Shown here piece by piece: positions 53,527 to 62,631 of a stretch of DNA of 64,000 nt. Source of the DNA: SVTX01 sp964526505 (GTDB lineage Bacteria > Bacillota > Clostridia > Oscillospirales > CAG-272); NCBI GenBank assembly GCA_964526505.1, contig CAZGJC010000002.1, forward strand, positions 1 to 64,000. Reading direction: 5' to 3'. The notes beneath the pieces were generated by a model. It was not told the DNA's origin, searched no databases, and was given only the letters and a program-made list of their open reading frames with translations. The number at the start of each line of letters is the position of its first letter. Positions within the stretch are counted from its first letter, which is position 1. The position numbers and the translations under genes were made by a program.

Positions 53527-54384
53527 TTAACTTCCGCAACCGCATTTACCGCCCTTGTCAAAACAGGTTGGTTTTTCGTTGTTTATTATCGGCATACTTG
53601 TTCCCGTAAATTCTGATGTGGGAAAGCACATATTTCTGAATATACCACACGGGTCATCTCTTTTGGCTTCAACACATTCTTTGTCGGGAACCGAATATTC
53701 GGATGCGTTTATAAGGAGTTGTGCCGGACGGGTAATTCTGACAACGGAGAATATTCCGAGTGATACCGCAAGGTACCTGTCGACAGTTGTGGCAAAATCA
53801 TTTGTTAATGCTCCGGATATATTTCGTACAACACACTCCGGAACGTCACAGGGACAACAGCAACAACAACTTTCGCTTACATTCTCTATAATTCGTGTAT
53901 CAAGTATAATCGGGTCTACAACTTCTACTGTTGCGATAGGCAAACTTCTTTGTCTGCAACAGGGCTGTATTTCATCACAAAATCCGTTTCCGTCTATACT
54001 TGAACGGAACGTGCTGACGTTTCCCTCTCCTCCGAAAAGAATAATTTTCTTTTCGAGAACAGCTACTCCGTCAAATTCCTGAGACCGTCCGCCACCAACG
54101 CACGCTTCAAAAATGAGTTTAACGTAGAATCTTATTGTTACCGAGTAAAATCCTCTGTTGAATTGTACGGGGTCAAGAGTAATTGACGTCCAAGCAATGC
54201 AAGCACTTTTAGCACGAATGGTGTTTGTGTGTTCTATTATTTCGTTTCCGAAATCGGTTAAGAATACACGAACGTTTTCAAAGCAATCACGGTCACGACA
54301 GGAATCAAGAATTCTGTTGGTTTCTATATAAACAGATTCCCTACCTCCGCCCGTCGTTCCGCAACAAAATCTGTTTTCGGGCAT
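53527..54384 (-). CDS. Conserved cysteine-rich protein, possibly spore-associated
   Basis: About 285 residues, no signal peptide or membrane segment. Beta-rich pattern: TNRILDSCRDRDCFENVRVF near the start, IRAKSACIAWTSI, FYSVTIRFYVKLIFEACVGG, a central run of cysteines (ESCCCCCPCDVPEC near residue 180), and a C-terminal CGIFRNMCFP and GKCGCGS. I recall this layout as a conserved clostridial protein without known role, from memory only. The Cys clusters, lack of export signal and a mother-cell-type promoter candidate upstream suggest a spore coat or mother-cell protein; this is inference. ATG 54384 has GGAGGG upstream. Confidence 0.65.
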   Translation of the reverse strand: MPENRFCCGTTGGGRESVYIETNRILDSCRDRDCFENVRVFLTDFGNEIIEHTNTIRAKSACIAWTSITLDPVQFNRGFYSVTIRFYVKLIFEACVGGGRSQEFDGVAVLEKKIILFGGEGNVSTFRSSIDGNGFCDEIQPCCRQRSLPIATVEVVDPIILDTRIIENVSESCCCCCPCDVPECVVRNISGALTNDFATTVDRYLAVSLGIFSVVRITRPAQLLINASEYSVPDKECVEAKRDDPCGIFRNMCFPTSEFTGTSMPIINNEKPTCFDKGGKCGCGS

Positions 54385-54457
54385 AATATTTCCCTCCATA
54401 TAATGTAATGTGAAAACTTGAAGGCCAAATAGATTTCATCAAGTGTTTCTCGTTATC

Positions 54458-54484
54458 ATTGTATGTCGAATTTAGGTGATTGTT
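54458..54484 (-). promoter_or_regulatory. Candidate sigma-E-like promoter of the cysteine-rich gene
   Basis: CATACAAT (54458-54465) on the minus strand matches the sigma-E -10 consensus; AACA (54481-54484) lies 15 bp upstream as a possible -35. No sigma-A promoter was seen. The two short boxes could occur by chance. Confidence 0.3.
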
Positions 54485-54508
54485 ACGGTTGACTGTCAGA
54501 TTTTATAT

Positions 54509-55387
54509 TTAATATAAATCTGTCGGTTTGAATTTATATTTGGAATTGCAAAATCTGCATACAATTTCAAGTTCTTCCGGTTTTCCTTCTGCAACCTGTT
54601 CTTCAAATAGTTTTGTCAGATCTTTTTGACCGATTGATTTGAGGGCGTTTTTCATTCTTTCTTCCGAACAGGTGCAATGGTAGTCCACATCAATTTCGTC
54701 GAAAAGATCGTATTCTATTCCGTTCATCGCAATTTTCAGTATTTCCTCGTTACCGAGACCCGCTTCAAATAATTTGGAGATGTTTGTTAGATTGGGGATA
54801 TTTTTCTCGATTTTTGAAATAGTTTCTTCATCCGCAAACGGCAATAACTGAATGATTATTCCTCCTGCGACACGGCAACTCCAATCGGTATCTACCAGTA
54901 CTCCCAAAGCACATACGGTAGGGGTTTGCTCACTTTCCGCATAATACTGTGCGATATCTTCGGCGATTTCACCTGATACAAGTTCCACTGAACCGTTTGA
55001 TGACTCTCCCCCACTTATATCTTTTATAACGTTTATAAAGCCTTTTCCCACTGCTCCTCCAACGTCTAATTTGCCGTTTGATTTAAGCGGTATATCGACG
55101 CAGGGATTTTGAATATATCCTCTGACATTACCGTAGTAATCACTTATCGCTATTACACGTCCTGCGGGACCGTCACCGTTGAGCGAAACGGTGACGCTGT
55201 CATCTTTTTCGCCGAGCATACAGCCAATCATAGACGTGGCTGTGAGAAGCCTACCGAGTGTGGCTGTTGCGGTAGGAGTTGAGTTGTGATATTTTATTGC
55301 TTCGTTTACTATTTTTGTTGAATTTATAACATGGATTCTTGCACTTCCGTCGCTGGTCATAGCACGGAGAATTTTCGATTGAGACAT
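54509..55387 (-). CDS. hslO: Redox-regulated chaperone Hsp33
   Basis: Holdase activated by oxidation and heat. About 292 residues. N-terminal domain with TPTATATLGRLLTATSMIG near residue 40 and GDGPAGRVIAISDYYGNVRGY near 70; the C-terminal zinc centre uses CxC (YHCTC near 245) and CxxC (VCRFCN near 275). ATG 55387 has TGAGGA upstream. Third gene of yerC - methyltransferase - hslO; it starts 20 nt after the methyltransferase stop. Confidence 0.93.
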   Translation of the reverse strand: MSQSKILRAMTSDGSARIHVINSTKIVNEAIKYHNSTPTATATLGRLLTATSMIGCMLGEKDDSVTVSLNGDGPAGRVIAISDYYGNVRGYIQNPCVDIPLKSNGKLDVGGAVGKGFINVIKDISGGESSNGSVELVSGEIAEDIAQYYAESEQTPTVCALGVLVDTDWSCRVAGGIIIQLLPFADEETISKIEKNIPNLTNISKLFEAGLGNEEILKIAMNGIEYDLFDEIDVDYHCTCSEERMKNALKSIGQKDLTKLFEEQVAEGKPEELEIVCRFCNSKYKFKPTDLY

Positions 55388-55407
55388 TGCTTTTTCCTCA
55401 CGTTTAA

Positions 55408-56187
55408 TTATTTTTTCGCTCTTGCGATAATATACCATCTTAAATCATTGTCTGTGGCTTCGGTGAATTTATAATCTCCGAAAAAACCTATTGTTTCAAA
55501 ACCGGAACGAGACAATGCATTTTCTATTTCCGGGCGTTCAAAACACCGTTCGGTTTGCACCTCGTCTGTTCGCATGTATTTTCCGTCGTTGGTTTCCTCA
55601 AACACACTCAAATAAAAATCGCATAGCCTACTTTTTTTGTCGTATTCATTTTGCCAAGCACAAAGTACTTGCTTTTCGTTTATTTCCTCTTCGTGTATGT
55701 ACGAATTATCTGCATATACGGTTTTAAATTTGTTGGGCGTATTTATGTCAAATATAAACAGACCGTCGGGGTCGAGATAATTGTGAATGCAATTAAAGCA
55801 ATCGTGTAAATCGTTGTCTCCCGACAGATAGTTTATACTGTCCAAGCAACAGGTAACGGCACCTACTGTACCGTATAGCTCAAAATCTCGCATATCTTGA
55901 CAAATGTACAAAATATCGTTTCTTTCGGCATCGTACATTCTTTCGTATGCAACCGAAAGCATTTCTCTGCTGCCGTCAATGCCTATCATATCATATCCAC
56001 GCTTTGCAAGTTCAAGTGTCATGCTACCGGTTCCGCAAGCAAGATCAAGAACTATTGACGGTTTTTGCGTTAAAAATCGGCGAAAACAGTTTTCGATAAA
56101 ATCGGCCCATTGAGAATAATCTATTTCTGAATTGATTTTGTCATATATTTCGAAAATCGAACCATATCCGGAATATTTATTTTCCAT
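55408..56187 (-). CDS. Class I SAM-dependent methyltransferase
   Basis: About 259 residues. SAM-binding motif I VLDLACGTGSMTLELAKRG near residue 45, then MIGIDGSREML (motif II acidic residue), ILYICQDMRDFEL, and GAVTCCLDSINYL. The N-terminus YGSIFEIYDKINSEIDYSQWADF is typical of a YodH/UbiE-like group seen next to hslO or yerC in Clostridia. Substrate unknown. Start ATG 56187 overlaps the yerC gene. Confidence 0.85.
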   Translation of the reverse strand: MENKYSGYGSIFEIYDKINSEIDYSQWADFIENCFRRFLTQKPSIVLDLACGTGSMTLELAKRGYDMIGIDGSREMLSVAYERMYDAERNDILYICQDMRDFELYGTVGAVTCCLDSINYLSGDNDLHDCFNCIHNYLDPDGLFIFDINTPNKFKTVYADNSYIHEEEINEKQVLCAWQNEYDKKSRLCDFYLSVFEETNDGKYMRTDEVQTERCFERPEIENALSRSGFETIGFFGDYKFTEATDNDLRWYIIARAKK

Positions 56188-56491
56188 ATTTTCTTCTGTT
56201 CTCCTTCCGTTTGATGTTGTCAATGACGACTGAATATCCTCCGCTTCCGAATTTTATACAGTGATTGACACGGCTGATTGTGGCTGTGCTAAGCCCTGTT
56301 TTTTGTGATATTTCGGTGTATAGATGTCCTTCGTGTAACATTTTTGCCGCAACGAGACGACGAGACATTTCAATCAATTCGGATTCCGTACATAGATCTT
56401 CAAAAAAATTCTTGCAGTCATCCATGTTTTCGAGAGACAGGATGCTATTGTAGAGAAGGTTTTTATTTATATCTCCATTTTCTTTATTCAT
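56177..56491 (-). CDS. YerC/YecD family TrpR-like DNA-binding protein
   Basis: 104 residues with the TrpR-like helix-turn-helix: LCTESELIEMSRRLVAAKML, then GHLYTEISQKTGLSTATISRV. Family members are proposed regulators; the ligand is not known here. ATG 56491 has GGAGG upstream. First gene of the group with the methyltransferase and hslO. Confidence 0.88.
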   Translation of the reverse strand: MNKENGDINKNLLYNSILSLENMDDCKNFFEDLCTESELIEMSRRLVAAKMLHEGHLYTEISQKTGLSTATISRVNHCIKFGSGGYSVVIDNIKRKENRRKYGK

Positions 56492-56524
56492 AACAGATAC
56501 CTCCGATATTTTTCGGCAATATAT

Positions 56525-56553
56525 ATTTTATCACTTTATAATGTTAAAGTAAA
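56525..56553 (-). promoter_or_regulatory. Promoter of the yerC-hslO group
   Basis: TTTACT (56548-56553), 17-bp spacer, TAAAAT (56525-56530) on the minus strand. Confidence 0.5.
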
Positions 56554-56624
56554 GTGCTTTTGAAATTTTTGCTCCGATTTTATAAAAAATTTAAACCATG
56601 AGTTTAGTTTTTGAAAATTATATA

Positions 56625-56653
56625 TTGACTTTAATTGATAAATATTATATAAT
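56625..56653 (+). promoter_or_regulatory. Sigma-A promoter of the XRE/TPR gene
   Basis: TTGACT (56625-56630), 17-bp spacer, TATAAT (56648-56653). Confidence 0.75.
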
Positions 56654-56699
56654 TATTGCAGTGAGTTAAAATATGTCAGCGAAAGGAAATTTGCTTGAA

Positions 56700-57788
56700 A
56701 TGACAGGAATAAAAATCGGAAAAAAAATAAGATTGCTCCGCAAAAAGAATGATACAACACAAGAAAAACTTGCGGAATACCTTAAAGTCACCCCGCAAGC
56801 GGTTTCCCGTTGGGAATCTGAGATATGTTATCCGGACATTGAAACGTTGCCACTTATCGCCGATTTCTTCGGCGTGGGAATGGACGAACTTTTGTGTTAC
56901 GACAGCGTACAAAAAGAAGCAAAAATAAAGGAATACCTTGCACGTGCGGAACGCCTTGAAGACAGTGATGAAATGCTTGAATGTTTGGAGCTGTTGCGTG
57001 AGGCATATGCGGATATTCCTTCATCATTTGAAATTCAACTTGAACTTGCCAAGGTTTTGGCAACAATAAATAACACAGAAAAGCCGAAGAAGGCAGATCT
57101 TGCGGAGGCCATATCGCTCTGTAATCATATTTTGGATTATTGTACCGATGACGAACTGCGAGATGAGACCAAAAAAACGTTGTGTGACGTGTATTCGCAC
57201 TTGTTGCATAATGATAAGGCCGCACTGGATATTGCCGAAAAATTACACGGAATGGATTACAGTAAAGAAATCGTTAAGGCGACGGTTTTGACCGGAGAAG
57301 TTGCTTTCAGGCAAGCACAGTCGAATATCGTGGCGTTTGCTGACAATATCTGGTGGCATATATATAACATAGCCTGTGTTCCTGATATATCAAGGAATAA
57401 CTATTCATTGGAACAGAAAATTCAGGTGATGAAAAAAGGTATAGAACTGTTTGAAATAATATTTGATGGTGATCTTCTTTATTATAACGACAGAATTGCA
57501 AATTCTTACCGTCAACTTGCGATGCTTTATCTTATGCAAGGAGATCGAGTTCATGCACTTGAATGTGTTGAAAATATGGCGAAATATGCAATTGCGTACG
57601 ATACACGTCCTAACAGTTCGAGTTATTCGTCAATTCTCATAAACAAAGTGGAGGATGTTAGGAACGAGGATGAGGTAAGTCTTTGTTCGAAGTTGTTGCG
57701 TGGTAGATTTTCAAGCAGAGTGTGGACGCCTATAAGAAATGAGACTGAATTTACAGAAGCAATAAAGTCTATGGAGAAATATGTGTAA
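56700..57788 (+). CDS. XRE-family regulator with TPR-like C-terminal domain
   Basis: About 362 residues. N-terminal XRE helix-turn-helix: GKKIRLLRKKNDTTQEKLAEYL, VTPQAVSRWESEICYPDIET, near residues 5-60. The rest is helical with TPR-like repeats (for example ECLELLREAYADIPSSFEIQ and NSYRQLAMLYLMQGDRVHAL). Such proteins often sense nutrient or envelope signals. Start uncertain: ATG 56700 fits the family start IGKKIRLLR but has a long spacing from AAAGGA; ATG 56673 is the alternative with GTGAG 7 nt upstream. Confidence 0.85.
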   Translation: MTGIKIGKKIRLLRKKNDTTQEKLAEYLKVTPQAVSRWESEICYPDIETLPLIADFFGVGMDELLCYDSVQKEAKIKEYLARAERLEDSDEMLECLELLREAYADIPSSFEIQLELAKVLATINNTEKPKKADLAEAISLCNHILDYCTDDELRDETKKTLCDVYSHLLHNDKAALDIAEKLHGMDYSKEIVKATVLTGEVAFRQAQSNIVAFADNIWWHIYNIACVPDISRNNYSLEQKIQVMKKGIELFEIIFDGDLLYYNDRIANSYRQLAMLYLMQGDRVHALECVENMAKYAIAYDTRPNSSSYSSILINKVEDVRNEDEVSLCSKLLRGRFSSRVWTPIRNETEFTEAIKSMEKYV

Positions 57789-57796
57789 ATCGGCGG

Positions 57797-57825
57797 TTTA
57801 TATGCCGATGTGTACAAATTATAAT
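57797..57825 (+). promoter_or_regulatory. Possible promoter of fhs
   Basis: TTTATA (57797-57802), 17-bp spacer, TATAAT (57820-57825). A small hairpin (57789-57809) overlaps it. No THF riboswitch was recognised. Confidence 0.4.
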
Positions 57826-57857
57826 CACATAAAATATTGCATATAAAGGAGACCTGT

Positions 57858-59531
57858 ATGAAAACGGATATTCAAATTGCGAGAGAGGCAAAGATGCAAC
57901 CTATAAAAGAAGTGGCTGCAAGCTTGGGAATTGGTGAGGACGATATTGAGCCGTATGGAAAATACAAGGCGAAAATCAGTAATGATTATATAAATCGAGT
58001 TGCACAAAATCAAAACGGAAAGCTTATACTTGTTACGGCAATAAATCCTACGCCCGCCGGCGAAGGAAAAACGACCACGAGTATAGGTCTCGGAATGGCG
58101 ATGTCCAAACTCGGTAAAAAAGCGGTAGTTGCATTAAGAGAGCCTTCTCTCGGGCCGGTATTCGGTGTAAAAGGAGGTGCTGCCGGCGGTGGATATTCGC
58201 AGGTACTTCCCATGGAAGATATAAATTTGCATTTTACGGGTGATTTTCACGCTATAACAGCCGCAAATAACCTTCTTTGTGCGATAATAGATAATCATAT
58301 TCAACAAGGCAACATTTTGGGAATTGACGAGCGTAGAATTCTTTTTGCACGTGTTACCGATACAAACGACAGAGCGTTACGTAATATAATTGTCGGTCTC
58401 GGTGGAAAAGTGAACGGTGTGCCTCGTGAAGACCATTTCAATATAACGGTTGCGTCTGAGGTTATGGCTATTCTATGCCTTTCCGAGAATATTTCCGATT
58501 TAAAGGAAAGACTCGGAAATATATTAGTTGCGTATAAATACGACGGCTTGCCTGTTTACTGTCGTGATTTACATGCGAATGGTGCAATGGCTGTATTGCT
58601 TAAAGATGCATTGCAACCAAATTTGGTGCAAACAATTGAAAACACCCCTGTAATCATTCACGGTGGACCATTTGCAAATATAGCGCACGGATGTAACAGT
58701 GTGCGTGCAACAAAACTTGCACTTAAAATTTCGGATTATGCGATTACGGAAGCGGGATTCGGTGCCGACCTCGGTGCGGAAAAGTTTCTTGATATAAAAT
58801 GCCGTATGTCGGGAATTGTTCCGCGTGCGGTTGTAATTGTTGCAACTGTTAGAGCTCTTAAATATAACGGGGGCGTAAAAAAAGAAAATCTCAAAGATGA
58901 AAATGTATCCGCTTTGAAATCGGGTTTAGCAAATCTCGAAGCACATATTGACAATATGCATAAATTTGGTTTGCCTGTCGTTGTCGCAATAAATAAATTT
59001 GATACGGATACGGACGCAGAGATTGAAATTATCAAAGACCTTTGTAAAGAGAAAGGCGTGGATCTGGCACTGTCGGAAGTGTTTGCAAAAGGAAGCGACG
59101 GCGGACTTGACCTTGCACGTGCGGTTATAGATGCGTGTGAGAAGCCTTCAAACTTCAAGTTTATGTATGGTGACGATATGTCAATAGAAGATAAGATAGA
59201 AGCGGTTGCAAAGAATATATACGGTGCAAATTCGGTTGTGTATGAATCTGCGGCAAAAAAGCAGTTGTCGGAAATCATGAAACTTGATGAAAAATATTCA
59301 CACTTCCCTATTTGTTTTGCAAAAACACAGTATTCTCTTTCCGATGATCCCACAAAACTCGGACGACCTTCAAACTTTAATATCACCGTGCGTGAAATTA
59401 AACTATCCGCCGGAGCGGAATTTATAGTTGTTCTGACCGGAGCGATAATGACAATGCCGGGATTGCCGAAAAATCCTGCGGCATATTCGATTGATATTGA
59501 TGAATATGGAAATATAGACGGGCTGTTTTAA
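57858..59531 (+). CDS. fhs: Formate--tetrahydrofolate ligase
   Basis: Makes 10-formyl-THF from formate, THF and ATP; a key one-carbon enzyme, also in acetogenic pathways. About 557 residues, normal. P-loop TAINPTPAGEGKTTTSIGLG near residue 60, GPVFGVKGGAAGGGYSQV near 100, and the C-terminal TGAIMTMPGLPKNPAAYSID. ATG 57858 has AAGGAG upstream. First gene of the group fhs - tsaE - tsaB - rpiB - ispD - ispF. Confidence 0.96.
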   Translation: MKTDIQIAREAKMQPIKEVAASLGIGEDDIEPYGKYKAKISNDYINRVAQNQNGKLILVTAINPTPAGEGKTTTSIGLGMAMSKLGKKAVVALREPSLGPVFGVKGGAAGGGYSQVLPMEDINLHFTGDFHAITAANNLLCAIIDNHIQQGNILGIDERRILFARVTDTNDRALRNIIVGLGGKVNGVPREDHFNITVASEVMAILCLSENISDLKERLGNILVAYKYDGLPVYCRDLHANGAMAVLLKDALQPNLVQTIENTPVIIHGGPFANIAHGCNSVRATKLALKISDYAITEAGFGADLGAEKFLDIKCRMSGIVPRAVVIVATVRALKYNGGVKKENLKDENVSALKSGLANLEAHIDNMHKFGLPVVVAINKFDTDTDAEIEIIKDLCKEKGVDLALSEVFAKGSDGGLDLARAVIDACEKPSNFKFMYGDDMSIEDKIEAVAKNIYGANSVVYESAAKKQLSEIMKLDEKYSHFPICFAKTQYSLSDDPTKLGRPSNFNITVREIKLSAGAEFIVVLTGAIMTMPGLPKNPAAYSIDIDEYGNIDGLF

Positions 59532-59532
59532 T

Positions 59533-59991
59533 ATGAATTTTCCACTTGTAACTAATGTAAGCAAAGTTGAACAAACCGAGAAAATAGGTTATGATTTGGC
59601 ATTGGAGATAAATTCCGATACATCATTGCCACGTTTTGTTGCTATGTACGGAGACTTGGGGGTTGGAAAAACCGCATTTGTCAGAGGTTTTACATTGGCA
59701 CTTGCCCCGGATGTGATTGTCAAATCCCCTACATTCGCTCTTGTTAACGAATATAAATGTAAAAAAAACATTGTAACGAAAAGAATTTGCCACTTTGATA
59801 TGTATAGAATTACCGATGAAGATGATCTGTATTCCATAGGATTTTACGATTATCTTTGCGATGATTCTCTGTGTATTGCGGAGTGGTGCGAATTGATTCC
59901 ATATGCCTTACCGAAGGCGTATATAAAAGTCGAAATAGAAAAAACGGATTTTGAGGGTGGCAGAAAAATCACTATTTCGATTGTCAGATGA
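59533..59991 (+). CDS. tsaE: tRNA t6A complex ATPase TsaE
   Basis: ATPase that drives the TsaB-TsaD-TsaE complex in t6A tRNA modification. 152 residues. Walker A in YGDLGVGKTAFVRGF near residue 40, VKSPTFALVNEY near 75, HFDMYRI, and AEWCELIPYALP near 120. Start ATG 59533, one base after the fhs stop; ribosome site weak. tsaB follows. tsaC is at 12.4 kb; tsaD is not in the window. Confidence 0.92.
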   Translation: MNFPLVTNVSKVEQTEKIGYDLALEINSDTSLPRFVAMYGDLGVGKTAFVRGFTLALAPDVIVKSPTFALVNEYKCKKNIVTKRICHFDMYRITDEDDLYSIGFYDYLCDDSLCIAEWCELIPYALPKAYIKVEIEKTDFEGGRKITISIVR

Positions 59992-60007
59992 TTTTAGAGG
60001 TCAATAA

Positions 60008-60703
60008 ATGAAGATTATAGCACTTGACAGCAGTGCGAAGGTATGCACCGTAGCACTTTGCGAGGATGAAAATATTTTGTGTGAAATTACGGTTAATAAT
60101 GGTAATACACACAGTCAAACCCTGCTTCCGTGTGTAGCACAATTGCTTAAACTCTCGGACATAACAATAGACGATGTTGATATGATAGCATGCAGTGTGG
60201 GCCCCGGATCATTTACCGGGGTGCGTATAGGGGTTGCAACCGTAAAAGGACTTGCATACGGGAAGAATAAAATATGCGTTGGCATATCTTCACTGGACGC
60301 ACTTGCAAGAAATCTTGTAAATTACAACGGTATTATATGTAGCGTAATGGATGCAAGACGTGAACACGTCTACAATGCCCTTTACAAATGCAAAAACGGT
60401 AAGTTGGAATGTCTTTGCCACGATAGACTTATTTCAATAGAAGAACTTGACCGGGAACTTTCGCTATTTGAAGAAAAAATCTATCTTTCGGGTGATGGAT
60501 ATGATGTTTGTAAAAAATATTTTAAACTAACAGATGTTGAGTACGTTCCTTATAAAATGCGTATGCCGAGCGGATATTCTATCTCTCTGTGTGCTATCGA
60601 AAAATATAAATGCGGTGGTGCGTGTACGGATTTTGAATTGTCGCCGGTATATCTTCGCCCCTCACAGGCAGAACGTGAAAGACTTGAAAAACTTAAAGGA
60701 TGA
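60008..60703 (+). CDS. tsaB: tRNA t6A complex subunit TsaB
   Basis: Kinase-like scaffold partner of TsaD in t6A synthesis. 231 residues. N-terminal LALDSSAKVCTVAL pattern, NTHSQTLLPCVAQLL near residue 35, and CSVGPGSFTGVRIGVATVKGL near 65. GAGG precedes ATG 60008. Between tsaE and rpiB, spacing 16 and 6 nt, so cotranscribed. The fused C-terminal RimI seen in some Clostridia is absent. Confidence 0.92.
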   Translation: MKIIALDSSAKVCTVALCEDENILCEITVNNGNTHSQTLLPCVAQLLKLSDITIDDVDMIACSVGPGSFTGVRIGVATVKGLAYGKNKICVGISSLDALARNLVNYNGIICSVMDARREHVYNALYKCKNGKLECLCHDRLISIEELDRELSLFEEKIYLSGDGYDVCKKYFKLTDVEYVPYKMRMPSGYSISLCAIEKYKCGGACTDFELSPVYLRPSQAERERLEKLKG

Positions 60704-60709
60704 TACAAA

Positions 60710-61171
60710 ATGAATAACAGAAGAATAATCATAGGTTCCGACCATGCCGGTCTGTCGCTCAAATTAAAAGTCATCGAACATTTAAGAGAAAACGGTATTG
60801 AAATATGCGATGTCGGAACGTATACCACAGAGTCGTGTAACTACCCTGACTATGCGTCCGCCCTGTGCAAAAAAATACAAAATGGCGAGGCGGAGTTGGG
60901 AATACTTATTTGTGGCACGGGTATAGGAATGTCGATGGCCGCCAATAAGCATAAAGGAATACGTGCCGCTTGCTGTTCTGATACGTTTTCTGCACGAATG
61001 ACAAGACTGCACAACAACGCTAACGTTTTGTGCATAGGTGAGCGAGTTGTAGGTGTTGGACTTGCCTGCGATTTGATTGATATATTCTTGAACACGGAAT
61101 ATCTCGGTGGCAGACATGACATCAGAATAAAAATGCTTGAAGACATAGAAAATAAAAACCAAACGCATTAA
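60710..61171 (+). CDS. rpiB: Ribose-5-phosphate isomerase B
   Basis: Interconverts ribose-5-P and ribulose-5-P. 153 residues, RpiB/LacA family. Motifs IIIGSDHAGLSLKLKV at the start, CGTGIGMSMAANKHKGIRAA near residue 70 with the active-site Cys, and HNNANVLCIGERVVG. Neighbours tsaB and ispD; rpe, which completes the pentose step, is downstream. Confidence 0.94.
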   Translation: MNNRRIIIGSDHAGLSLKLKVIEHLRENGIEICDVGTYTTESCNYPDYASALCKKIQNGEAELGILICGTGIGMSMAANKHKGIRAACCSDTFSARMTRLHNNANVLCIGERVVGVGLACDLIDIFLNTEYLGGRHDIRIKMLEDIENKNQTH

Positions 61172-61186
61172 GAAAGGAATAAAATT

Positions 61187-61957
61187 ATGCCGGAACGTAC
61201 AGACAAACCACATAAGATAGCCGAAGCTTTACGTGCTGTCAGTGGAAATTTACAACACAGGAAATTTACATCGGCAATAATCCTTGCCGCAGGATCTTCT
61301 GCCCGTATGGGGCGTTGCAAAACTACGAAACAATTTTTAGAACTTGATGGTATCCCGATAGTGGCAAGAACAATTATTCAATTCGAAAATGCGGAATGCA
61401 TAGATGAAATTGTTGTTGTGGCAAAAAAAGAAGAAGTTTCCAATTACGATGATTTTTGTAAAAAATATAAAATCACAAAACCTTTCCGTGTCGTGGTCGG
61501 AGGAGAAACACGGCAGCAATCGGCAATGAGAGGAGTAGAATGTGCATCGAAAGAATCCGGATATGTTTGTATTCATGATGCCGCACGTTGTCTTATTACA
61601 CCGGAGGACATTGTAAAGGTGTGCAGAGGTGCATATTTGCACGGTGCCGCAACTCTGGCTACAAAAGCTGTTGATACGGTAAAAATAAGTGATAAAAATG
61701 CCTATATTGAATCAACACCGCAACGTAAATCCACTTGGCTTGCACAAACACCGCAGGTGTTTAGAAGGAATGCCTATTACGTAGCCGCATATATTGCAAG
61801 AGAAGAAGAATATAATGCTACGGATGATTGCTCGCTTGTGGAACATATGAAAAATCCCGTGAAACTGATAGAGGGATCTCGTGAAAATATAAAAATTACG
61901 GATCAGTTGGATTTGGTATTTGCAAAAGCAGTTCTTGACTTGCGAAAAACAAAATAA
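61187..61957 (+). CDS. ispD: 2-C-methyl-D-erythritol 4-phosphate cytidylyltransferase
   Basis: Third enzyme of the MEP isoprenoid pathway, joining MEP to CTP. 256 residues, slightly long because of ~25 extra N-terminal residues (MPERTDKPHKIAEALRAVSG). Nucleotide motif SAIILAAGSSARMGRCKTTK, GGETRQQSAMRG near residue 105, IHDAARCLITPEDI, and NIKITDQLDLVFA at the end. Adjacent to ispF; ispE is at 29 kb. Confidence 0.93.
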   Translation: MPERTDKPHKIAEALRAVSGNLQHRKFTSAIILAAGSSARMGRCKTTKQFLELDGIPIVARTIIQFENAECIDEIVVVAKKEEVSNYDDFCKKYKITKPFRVVVGGETRQQSAMRGVECASKESGYVCIHDAARCLITPEDIVKVCRGAYLHGAATLATKAVDTVKISDKNAYIESTPQRKSTWLAQTPQVFRRNAYYVAAYIAREEEYNATDDCSLVEHMKNPVKLIEGSRENIKITDQLDLVFAKAVLDLRKTK

Positions 61958-61985
61958 TATAAAATTTATTTAAAGGGATTGAGAT

Positions 61986-62459
61986 ATGAGGATAGGTCAC
62001 GGATACGATGTCCATAGATTGGCAGAAAACAGAAAATGTATCATAGGTGGCGTTGATATACCCAATGGTAAGGGGTTGCTCGGTCATTCGGATGCAGACG
62101 TATTGACTCACGCAGTAATGGATTCTCTCCTCGGGGCGGCGGCACTCGGAGATATAGGAAAACTTTTCCCGGACAATGATGACTCGTTTAAGAATGCGGA
62201 CAGTTTAAAACTTGCCGAGATTGTTGGCAATAAATTAACTCAGAACGGATATACCATTGTAAATATTGATGCCACCGTAGTAGCACAATCGCCAAAACTT
62301 TCACCGTACATAGATTCAATGAGAGAAAATTTGGCGATTGCACTTCATACAGATGTAAACAATATCAGTGTGAAAGCAACCACCGAAGAACATCTCGGTT
62401 TTACCGGAGAAGAACTCGGAATTTCCGCACACGCTGTATGTTTGATAGAAAAAATGTAA
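61986..62459 (+). CDS. ispF: 2-C-methyl-D-erythritol 2,4-cyclodiphosphate synthase
   Basis: Forms the cyclic diphosphate of the MEP pathway. 157 residues, zinc enzyme. RIGHGYDVHRL at the start with metal-binding Asp and His, GLLGHSDADVLTHAVMDSLL near residue 35, and the final TTEEHLGFTGEELGISAHAV. Good ribosome site at ATG 61986. Follows ispD after 28 nt. Confidence 0.96.
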   Translation: MRIGHGYDVHRLAENRKCIIGGVDIPNGKGLLGHSDADVLTHAVMDSLLGAAALGDIGKLFPDNDDSFKNADSLKLAEIVGNKLTQNGYTIVNIDATVVAQSPKLSPYIDSMRENLAIALHTDVNNISVKATTEEHLGFTGEELGISAHAVCLIEKM

Positions 62460-62631
62460 GTGTTTTATATAATCATAAGACAATTCGGGTAAAGTGGCAT
62501 TTGTTACGTCGCTTGATTTGATTTTCCACCCGATATCTCATGTGTTTCTTACACACTACATTATATGACCAATTTTATTGTTTTTCTACAAATTACGATA
62601 TTTGCAAATTCCATAATGAAAGGCAATTTAT
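62460..62631 (+). other. Gene-free stretch between ispF and rpe
   Basis: 172 bp without a supported gene. It holds a small hairpin (GTGT/ACAC) and a weak long-range pairing of CGGGT with ACCCG, but no convincing promoter or terminator. Confidence 0.5.

Noticed and set aside
57789..57857. THF riboswitch before fhs
   Set aside because: The stretch is short and lacks the expected conserved segments; only a small hairpin is present.
58736..59386. Minus-strand frame of 216 codons
   Set aside because: It is antisense to fhs; composition reflects the sense codons.
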